From UBA2798 sp046289975 (GTDB lineage: Bacteria; Bacteroidota; Bacteroidia; Flavobacteriales_D; UBA2798), in contig JBKBUQ010000182.1 in the NCBI GenBank assembly GCA_046289975.1, positions 1-5,998 of the forward strand: 5,998 bases of DNA. Reading direction: 5' to 3'. This document shows, piece after piece, positions 1 through 4,923 of this stretch. The number at the start of each line of letters is the position of its first letter. Position 1 is the first letter of the stretch. The notes beneath the pieces were generated by a model, which saw only the letters and a program-made list of their open reading frames with translations, was not told the origin of the DNA and did not search any database. The position numbers and the translations under genes are program-made.

Positions 1-326
1 CTTATGGCGAAAATGAAGTTTATCCTACCGCCCAATTGTATTTTTACAGTTACAACGATACTGTCAGTTTCAACAATGCATTGCATAATTGGATGAATTG
101 TTTTGGAAGCGATTGTACTTTCATTCGTGAGGGTGAAGATTTAAAATTCATAAAAACCACGCCTTCGTTTACCCTTTATGGTTTTCCTGAAATAGTGCAT
201 TTGTCGTGGTTATGCGAGCACGATGCAAACAATTGGGATGTCTGGATTCAGGAATTGAAAATCTTATTCGGAAAAGGTAAAATGGAATTATCAGTGAAGT
301 GCGGTGGGCCTTTACGCTGGAAATGA
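1..326 (+). CDS. C-terminal part of an unidentified protein (5' end outside the window)
   Basis: The reading frame is open from the first complete codon at position 3 (Tyr-Gly-Glu-Asn) to a TGA at 324-326, giving 107 visible residues. The first possible start inside the window is a TTG at 36, but the frame runs back past it without a stop, so the gene most likely begins upstream. The visible part is soluble-looking, rich in aromatic residues (Trp, Tyr, Phe), and has several cysteines (Asn-Cys-Phe-Gly-Ser-Asp-Cys, Leu-Cys-Glu-His). It ends in a distinctive Cys-Gly-Gly-Pro-Leu-Arg-Trp-Lys. No signal peptide or membrane segment is visible in this portion. I cannot name the family. It converges on the minus-strand gene at 327-809 with no bases between the two stop codons and no clear terminator. 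Confidence 0.6.
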   Translation, partial: YGENEVYPTAQLYFYSYNDTVSFNNALHNWMNCFGSDCTFIREGEDLKFIKTTPSFTLYGFPEIVHLSWLCEHDANNWDVWIQELKILFGKGKMELSVKCGGPLRWK

Positions 327-809
327 TCAGTTGGAAACCCAGCTTACCAATTCTGCCTTTTTCATGTTGTTCGAAAGAATCAAAAAAGTTTGAATGATCT
401 TTCCGTTTTTTTCGGTTTCCCACGATGACATTGTAACCGATTTTGTAGTAGTACTTTTTTTCGGCGGACCATAATATTGGGTCGATAAGTCTGCCAAGGT
501 ACTTACCTGGTTGGCATCGTTGGTGTTGATCTGAAACTGGACCATTATACCTTTACGGATAATCAATGTAAGTTTCAGTTCTTTCATCTGACCGATAGTG
601 GAACGAGTAAAAGTAATTTTACAGTTGCTCACAGTGTCGCTTCCCGGGAATTTAAGCCCAAGATCTTTGTATCCGATTCCTGCCAATTGCAATCCCGAAA
701 TGGTAATGGGCGCCTCAACAACACTTCCTTCGCCTCTGTATTTTATTTGAGCCTGAATGGAAGTGTGAATGAATATACCAATCACAATAAAAAGTAAATG
801 CTGTCTCAT
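327..809 (-). CDS. Small secreted protein of unknown function
   Basis: The product has 160 residues. Residues 1-20 form a signal peptide: Met-Arg-Gln-His, a hydrophobic core, then Ser-Ile-Gln-Ala, with likely signal peptidase I cleavage before Gln21. There is no lipobox, so the mature protein of about 140 residues is probably periplasmic or secreted. The mature part alternates polar and hydrophobic residues (for example 61-95), suggesting a beta-rich fold. It has a Tyr-Tyr-Gly-Pro-Pro-Lys-Lys stretch at 112-118, a Ser/Thr-rich run after it, and a Trp at 130 and 157. I recognise no named domain. The ATG at 809-807 overlaps the TGA of the upstream gene in an ATGA (806-809), so the two genes are probably co-transcribed and translationally coupled. 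No Shine-Dalgarno sequence precedes the start. Confidence 0.8.
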   Translation of the reverse strand: MRQHLLFIVIGIFIHTSIQAQIKYRGEGSVVEAPITISGLQLAGIGYKDLGLKFPGSDTVSNCKITFTRSTIGQMKELKLTLIIRKGIMVQFQINTNDANQVSTLADLSTQYYGPPKKSTTTKSVTMSSWETEKNGKIIQTFLILSNNMKKAELVSWVSN

Positions 810-1657
810 TGTGATTGCTGGTATTGCTTTTGTTTTTTAGCGTCTTCTGGATTTATATCCACAGGCGGGCAATCGTTCGACCTTTTCCTGAGCCAGGCAA
901 AACGGATTGTCAGATAAATGGGACGGTATCTGCTGCTGAAAACATTGTAAGTTGAACGACCGTTGTCCCATGTTGCGAAAGATAAAATGGGTGTTTCTAA
1001 AGTTGGAATAACGAAAAAACGATCTGTCCATTTAATCCCATAACCTATTTTATAGTGTAGCTGTGCAAGAAATCGTCCGGGCATCGCAGGGTTTTGCAAA
1101 AGCGTATTTCCGGATTGACCGCCTCCGCTTATGATGCGGTAATCGAGATTAAACCCGATACTTTGCTGAATGAATTCAAGATCATTGATCTGCCAGATAT
1201 TATTTAGATTAATATTTCCGGTAACGAAGCTGTGGCTGAAACTGCCGTTGCCTTCTGTTGTTAACAGCGTCGATGAGCTGCTCTCCTGCAAAAGGGCTCC
1301 GGTAAATGATTCTTTTCCCCGAATTTGCTTAAACGCGAGTGAGTAGTCCATGTAATTGAACAAAACTCCATAACGGAATATATGAAACCGGCCGGCTTCC
1401 AGGTAAAGCCCCAGTCTACCCGCAGGGTCGAAAGTCACTTTGTAGGAAGTATCGTTATAGTTGTATAAGGTCTGTTCCCTGTTCACAAATCGGGTAAGTG
1501 TATACGAAGCTCCGGGGGCTACATGCCATCCGCTTAGTTTGTAGGGACCATTGCTCAGATCCACAAGCGGGAAATTTTTGCGTTTGTAGGTATGCTGCCC
1601 GAAAACAGGGCTCAATATCATCAATTGAATACACGCAAGAATCAAAAGCCTTCTCAT
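806..1657 (-). CDS. Probable outer-membrane beta-barrel protein of unknown function
   Basis: The product has 283 residues. Residues 1-20 are a signal peptide (Met-Arg-Arg, hydrophobic core, Ser-Pro-Val-Phe-Gly), with likely cleavage before Gln21. The mature protein contains many short amphipathic, aromatic-rich stretches (about 80-110, 165-176, 196-216 and 246-256), as in the strands of bacterial outer-membrane barrels. The last such strand (Tyr-Leu-Thr-Ile-Arg-Phe-Ala-Trp, 248-255) is followed by a charged tail of about 27 residues rich in Lys and Gln (257-283). That tail is unusual, because barrels commonly end on the final strand. No family name can be assigned, and the barrel assignment is an inference from composition and strand pattern. 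It is the first gene of a two-gene minus-strand unit with the small secreted protein, which suggests the two products act at the same envelope site. Confidence 0.78.
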   Translation of the reverse strand: MRRLLILACIQLMILSPVFGQHTYKRKNFPLVDLSNGPYKLSGWHVAPGASYTLTRFVNREQTLYNYNDTSYKVTFDPAGRLGLYLEAGRFHIFRYGVLFNYMDYSLAFKQIRGKESFTGALLQESSSSTLLTTEGNGSFSHSFVTGNINLNNIWQINDLEFIQQSIGFNLDYRIISGGGQSGNTLLQNPAMPGRFLAQLHYKIGYGIKWTDRFFVIPTLETPILSFATWDNGRSTYNVFSSRYRPIYLTIRFAWLRKRSNDCPPVDINPEDAKKQKQYQQSQ

Positions 1658-1751
1658 GGTTTAAAAATACGTAGAATAGCGCCTTGGGAAGTGCGGTTCT
1701 GAACGATTTTTCAGCGGATTTGTCAACAGTTAAACAGGTTTAGGTGATTTC

Positions 1752-1783
1752 TTTGGAAACGGATTTACTCTTTGGTACATTTA
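1752..1783 (+). promoter_or_regulatory. Candidate Bacteroidota promoter for the lipoprotein gene at 1812
   Basis: A TTTG at 1752-1755 (the -33 element) is followed after 20 bases by TACATTTA at 1776-1783, which matches the Bacteroidota -7 consensus TAnnTTTG at all but the last base. Transcription would start around 1788-1790, leaving a leader of roughly 20-25 bases before the ATG at 1812. No Shine-Dalgarno sequence is convincing in that leader. The match is by eye only. Confidence 0.5.
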
Positions 1784-1811
1784 CTGCAAGGATTTAAGAA
1801 ACCGAAACCTT

Positions 1812-2633
1812 ATGAAAATGTATTTCTCACGTTCGTTATTTCTGCTTGTAGTAGTTGTTACTCTTTTTTCATCCTGTAAAAAGCGTCGCGATGGTGTTGA
1901 TCTAATTGTTGCACGCGATCAGGGTACTGCTGAAGCTTGTTTCAATGATTTGAAAAATATCGCTGATGAGGCTTTTAGCGGACAACTGTTTCTTTACCGT
2001 GGAGCTCAGGATACATTGGTGCACGGTTGTGCCACTGTGATTCGAGATACCAGTGCCAATCCAAAAAGCATTGTTGTTGATTTCGGTTCAGCAAATTGTC
2101 AGTGCAATGATGGTAAGAATCGTCGTGGTAAAATCAATATCACTTACAACGGATTATACCGTGACCCCGGAACGGTTATTACGCTCACTCCGGATCAGTA
2201 TTTCGTAAATGATCATCAATTGATCGGTACCAAAACAGTAACAAATGAAGAGCGTAATTCCAATAATAATCTGTGGTACTCCATTGTTGTAAATGGTCAG
2301 GTTGTAAAACCAAACAATGGAGGAACCATTACCATCAACTCTACACGACAGCGCGAATGGACCGAAGGTGAGTCTACAGTACTTAATTGGCTGGATGATG
2401 TGTACCTGATCACAGGATACGGTAATGGTGTTGCTTCCAATGGAGAAGCTTACACTGTTGCAATTGTGATTCCTTTGCGCAAAGAAATGAGTTGTTACCA
2501 CTTTGTAAGCGGATCGATCCGTGTATTACCCGGTTCACGTCCCGAACGATTGATTGATTTCGGCGCAGGAACTTGCGATAATTCAGCTACGATAACGGTA
2601 AACGGAACCACTTATCCTGTTTCACTTTACTAG
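1812..2633 (+). CDS. Predicted lipoprotein of unknown function with two DFG-x(3)-C motifs
   Basis: The product has 273 residues. The N-terminus is a lipoprotein signal: Lys2 and Arg7, a Leu/Val-rich core, then the lipobox Leu-Phe-Ser-Ser-Cys with the lipidated Cys at 22. Cys22 is followed by Lys-Lys-Arg-Arg rather than acidic residues, so the acidic surface-export signal described for some Bacteroidota lipoproteins is absent; a periplasm-facing location is possible. The mature protein has an Asp-Phe-Gly-Ser-Ala-Asn-Cys motif at 90-96, then a Gly-Lys-Asn-Arg-Arg-Gly-Lys segment (101-107) and Thr-Lys-Thr-Val-Thr-Asn at 140-145. A second Asp-Phe-Gly-Ala-Gly-Thr-Cys-Asp-Asn lies at 249-257, close to the C-terminus. 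The overall pattern resembles a family of Bacteroidota lipoproteins without known function. It sits alone between its own promoter candidate and a terminator. Confidence 0.85.
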   Translation: MKMYFSRSLFLLVVVVTLFSSCKKRRDGVDLIVARDQGTAEACFNDLKNIADEAFSGQLFLYRGAQDTLVHGCATVIRDTSANPKSIVVDFGSANCQCNDGKNRRGKINITYNGLYRDPGTVITLTPDQYFVNDHQLIGTKTVTNEERNSNNNLWYSIVVNGQVVKPNNGGTITINSTRQREWTEGESTVLNWLDDVYLITGYGNGVASNGEAYTVAIVIPLRKEMSCYHFVSGSIRVLPGSRPERLIDFGAGTCDNSATITVNGTTYPVSLY

Positions 2634-2659
2634 AAATTACTTTAAGTATCTATTTTGCA

Positions 2660-2690
2660 GGGTGTTGTGTATTTTACAATACCCTTTTTT
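2660..2690 (+). terminator. Rho-independent terminator after the lipoprotein gene
   Basis: The arms GGGTGTTGT (2660-2668) and ACAATACCC (2676-2684) form a 9-base-pair stem with one G-T wobble and a 7-base loop, followed directly by six T (2685-2690). It begins 26 bases after the TAG stop of the lipoprotein gene and ends before the efp promoter, so it separates the two units. Confidence 0.8.
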
Positions 2691-2704
2691 CGTTGATAAA
2701 CAGG

Positions 2705-2735
2705 TTTGGCTATTTGGTGCATTCCCCTATTTTTG
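2705..2735 (+). promoter_or_regulatory. Consensus Bacteroidota promoter of efp
   Basis: TTTG at 2705-2708 (-33) and TATTTTTG at 2728-2735 (-7) are separated by 19 bases. Both match the Bacteroidota housekeeping sigma consensus (TTTG / TAnnTTTG) exactly. The predicted transcription start is near 2740, so the leader before the ATG at 2754 is only about 10-15 bases and has no Shine-Dalgarno sequence. This promoter also decides the efp start: the upstream in-frame TTG at 2706 lies inside the -33 element and would not be transcribed. Confidence 0.78.
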
Positions 2736-2753
2736 CACTCCAATTCATTCCCT

Positions 2754-3317
2754 ATGGCATCTACAGCAGATTTTAAGAATGGTCTTTGTTTCCGTTACAA
2801 CACGGATCTTGTTACCATTATGGAGTTTCTTCATGTGAAACCGGGTAAAGGTCCTGCCTTTGTCCGTACTAAACTCAGAAGTTTAAATACAGGTAAGATT
2901 TACGATGTAACGTTTAACTCCGGTGTGAAAATAGACACCGTACGTGTTGAGCGGCGCAACGTGCAGTTTTTGTATAAAGATGAGTCGGGCTATCATTTTA
3001 TGAATACCGACGATTTCGAGCAAATTGCAGTTGAGGAGTTTCAGATCAATTCTCCTCAATTCCTTAAAGAATCGAACGAAGCAGAAATGATGTATGATAC
3101 CGATGAGGATCGTGTATTAAGTGTGGAGTTAAAGCCATTCGTGGAATTGGAAATTACCTATACTGAACCAGGAATTAAGGGAGATACTGCAACCAATACT
3201 CTCAAACCTGCAAAGGTTGAAACCGGAGCTGAAGTTCGTGTTCCGCTTTTCATCAATATTGGTGATAAGGTTCGTATAGACACTCGCACGGGTGACTATA
3301 TGGAGCGCGTTAAGTGA
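2754..3317 (+). CDS. efp: Elongation factor P
   Basis: The product has 187 residues, the usual EF-P length. EF-P binds between the ribosomal P and E sites in the cytoplasm and stimulates peptide bond formation when ribosomes stall on consecutive prolines. The order is: N-terminal KOW-like domain (Met-Ala-Ser-Thr-Ala-Asp-Phe onward) with the tip loop Lys-Pro-Gly-Lys-Gly-Pro-Ala-Phe at 29-36, where Lys32 aligns with the modified lysine of the E. coli protein; a middle OB domain; and a C-terminal OB domain with Phe-Val-Glu-Leu-Glu-Ile, Gly-Ile-Lys-Gly-Asp-Thr-Ala and the ending Asp-Thr-Arg-Thr-Gly-Asp-Tyr. The ATG at 2754 is chosen because it gives the family N-terminus and lies just after the promoter; a longer reading from the TTG at 2706 is unlikely. 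No lysine-modifying enzyme gene is in the window. It has its own promoter and terminator, and prfB follows. Confidence 0.97.
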   Translation: MASTADFKNGLCFRYNTDLVTIMEFLHVKPGKGPAFVRTKLRSLNTGKIYDVTFNSGVKIDTVRVERRNVQFLYKDESGYHFMNTDDFEQIAVEEFQINSPQFLKESNEAEMMYDTDEDRVLSVELKPFVELEITYTEPGIKGDTATNTLKPAKVETGAEVRVPLFINIGDKVRIDTRTGDYMERVK

Positions 3318-3332
3318 CAATTTTTATTCTTG

Positions 3333-3370
3333 CATGACTCTGTCGTAAGGCAGGGTCATGTTTTTTTTTT
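3333..3370 (+). terminator. Strong Rho-independent terminator between efp and prfB
   Basis: The arms 3333-3344 and 3349-3360 form a 12-base-pair stem (CATGAC...GTCATG at the base, two G-T wobbles) closed by a GTAA loop of the stable GNRA type. Ten T follow at 3361-3370. It lies 15 bases after the efp TGA, and the prfB ATG comes only 25 bases after the T run. Confidence 0.88.
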
Positions 3371-3395
3371 AATCATACACCAAACAATTATCATT

Positions 3396-4485
3396 ATGAT
3401 CACATCCGAGCAGTACACCAAGCTGGTCGAGCGCCTGGAAGCGCTGAGGGGGTATCTTTGACATCGATAGAAAACTGATCGACATCCAGGAAGAAGAAAT
3501 CAAAACACAGGACCCGAATTTCTGGAGCGATAACGAAAAGGCAGAAGCTGTCATGAAAAAGATCCGCGAGATGAAATTCTGGACAGACGGTTTTTCCAAA
3601 GCGAAAACGGCCATTGACGACCTTACGGTTTTGCTAGAGTTTCATAAAGAAGGAGGAGCAACAGAACAGGAAGTTGAACAGCAATATACGATGTCACTTG
3701 AGTATGTAGAGGAAATGGAATTCCGCAACATGCTTAGCTCTCCCGAAGATAAATCGAGTGCCATTTTGCAGATTACTGCCGGAGCAGGGGGGACTGAGAG
3801 TTGCGATTGGGCTTCGATGCTGATGCGTATGTACCTGATGTATGCGCAACGTATGGGGTATAAAACTACAGAACTTGATTTGCAGGAGGGAGATGTAGCA
3901 GGAGTGAAACAAGTAACCATTCAAATTGACGGAGATTTTGCGTTCGGTAATTTGAAAGGGGAGAACGGTGTGCATCGTTTGGTTCGCATTTCTCCATTCG
4001 ATTCCAATGCTAAACGGCATACATCTTTTGTGTCTGTTTATGTTTATCCTTTAGTTGATGATAATATTGATATTGTTGTTAATCCTTCTGACCTGGAATG
4101 GGATACTTTCCGTTCAGGAGGTGCCGGTGGGCAGAATGTAAACAAAGTTGAAACAGCTGTTCGTCTTCACCATAAACCTTCTGGTATTATTATTAAAAAC
4201 CAAGAGTCGCGTTCGCAACACGATAATCGCGCAAAGGCATTGCAGTTGTTGAAATCGCAGCTTTTCGAGATTGAAATGCGTAAACGCCGAGAAGCATCCG
4301 ACAAAATCGAAGCCGGAAAGAAAAAGATCGAATGGGGATCTCAGATTCGTTCGTATGTATTGCACCCTTATAAATTAGTGAAGGATTTACGAACTGATTT
4401 TGAAACTTCGGATACCGTTGGAGTGCTAGATGGAAAAATCGATGGTTTCGTAAAATCTTATCTGATGGAATTCGGAGGAAATTAA
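3396..4485 (+). CDS. prfB: Peptide chain release factor 2, with programmed +1 frameshift
   Basis: RF2 recognises UGA and UAA in the ribosomal A site and triggers peptide release. The gene reads 21 codons from ATG 3396 to CTT 3456-3458, meets an in-frame TGA (3459-3461), and continues in the +1 frame from GAC at 3460 to TAA 4483-4485, i.e. join 3396..3458 and 3460..4485. The product has 362 residues, close to the 365 of E. coli RF2. Visible motifs are Ala-Gly-Ala-Gly-Gly-Thr-Glu near 128-134, the stop-codon-reading tripeptide Ser-Pro-Phe at 199-201, and the catalytic Gly-Gly-Gln at 244-246. The residue aligned with E. coli position 246 is Ser240, as in the more active RF2 forms, not the Thr of E. 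coli K-12. A start at the internal ATG 3553 (310 residues) would lose most of the N-terminal helical domain and is a likely misannotation. The only visible promoter upstream is that of efp. Confidence 0.97.
3447..3461 (+). promoter_or_regulatory. prfB: prfB programmed +1 frameshift (recoding) site
   Basis: AGGGGG (3447-3452) is a Shine-Dalgarno-like stimulator. It is followed by a 3-base spacer TAT, the slippery Leu codon CTT (3456-3458) and the in-frame stop TGA with C as the next base (3459-3462). From AGG to the final C this equals the classic E. coli prfB site. When RF2 is scarce the ribosome pauses at UGA, slips forward one base and makes full RF2; when RF2 is plentiful it terminates. 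This is the gene's autoregulatory switch. Confidence 0.97.
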
Positions 4486-4526
4486 TTTTTGCTTCTCCTT
4501 ACTGATACAGAAAAATAACTGCTCTT

Positions 4527-4877
4527 TTGAAAAAATCAATTACAATATATCATAATCCCCGCTGCGGTAAAAGCCGCTGTGCGCTGGAATTGCTCAGAGA
4601 AAACGGAATTGAACCAAAAGTGGTGGAGTATCTTAAGGAAGTTCCTGATCGGGAAGCCTTGAAACTTTTGCTTTCCCGATTACACCTTCGTCCGCACGAT
4701 ATTATTCGTACAGGTGAAGAGATGTACAAAAAGAAGTTGAAAGGATTGAATCTCAATGACGATGAATGGATTACCATTATGTTGGAAAATCCAATTCTCA
4801 TTGAGCGTCCGATTGTAATTGCAGGGAACAGAGGGGTTGTGGCTCGTCCACCTGAAAAAGTACTTGAATTGATTTAA
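4527..4877 (+). CDS. arsC: ArsC-family (glutaredoxin-dependent arsenate reductase-like) protein
   Basis: The product has 116 residues, near the length of short ArsC/YfgD proteins and shorter than the 141 of plasmid R773 ArsC. The fold is thioredoxin-like. The N-terminus carries Ile-Tyr-His-Asn-Pro-Arg-Cys-Gly-Lys-Ser, with the catalytic Cys at 13 and the activating His at 9. Arg61, Arg94 (Ile-Glu-Arg-Pro-Ile-Val) and Arg107 (Ala-Arg-Pro-Pro-Glu) match the three arginines that bind arsenate in R773 ArsC, so reductase chemistry with glutathione/glutaredoxin is plausible. No other arsenic gene is nearby, so a general thiol-redox role is equally possible. The start is probably TTG at 4527: an in-frame TGA at 4503 lies upstream, no ATG or GTG intervenes, and a later start would lose the active site. 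It lies 41 bases after prfB and 46 before fumC, with no terminator between, so co-transcription is likely. Confidence 0.88.
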   Translation: MKKSITIYHNPRCGKSRCALELLRENGIEPKVVEYLKEVPDREALKLLLSRLHLRPHDIIRTGEEMYKKKLKGLNLNDDEWITIMLENPILIERPIVIAGNRGVVARPPEKVLELI

Positions 4878-4923
4878 ACTGTTTTGTTTTTCACTTAGAT
4901 TTACTGAATAAAATATCATTATT

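Noticed and set aside
316..343. GCTGG/CCAGC inverted repeat around the convergent stops as a bidirectional terminator
   Set aside because: The stem is only five base pairs with an 18-base loop and no T run on either side, so it is likely chance.
169..423. Minus-strand open frame of 84 codons crossing the convergent stop codons
   Set aside because: It overlaps two better-supported genes, and its product has no recognisable features.
1662..1669. Minus-strand -7-like TATTTTTA before the outer-membrane gene
   Set aside because: There is no TTTG at the right distance upstream, and it lies only a few bases from the ATG. No convincing promoter was found for the minus-strand unit.
2154..2501. Minus-strand open frame of 115 codons inside the lipoprotein gene
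   Set aside because: Composition and position fit an antisense shadow of a well-supported coding gene; no signal peptide or known motif.
2706..2753. 16-codon N-terminal extension of efp from a TTG at 2706
   Set aside because: It overlaps the consensus promoter, lies before the predicted transcription start, and the added residues are not part of EF-P.
3369..3614. Minus-strand open frame of 81 codons across the prfB 5' end
   Set aside because: It lies entirely antisense to prfB and its terminator tract, with no family likeness or promoter. It is a shadow of the real gene.
3553..4485. prfB as a single-frame gene starting at ATG 3553
   Set aside because: It would drop the N-terminal domain; the frameshift site and a continuous RF2 N-terminus upstream show that the real start is 3396.
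4869..4903. Separate fumC promoter (TTG at 4869-4871 and TAGATTTA at 4896-4903)
   Set aside because: The -7 match is 7 of 8 positions, but the spacer is 24 bases, longer than usual, and the nearer TTTG at 4883 is too close (9 bases). Too weak to annotate.
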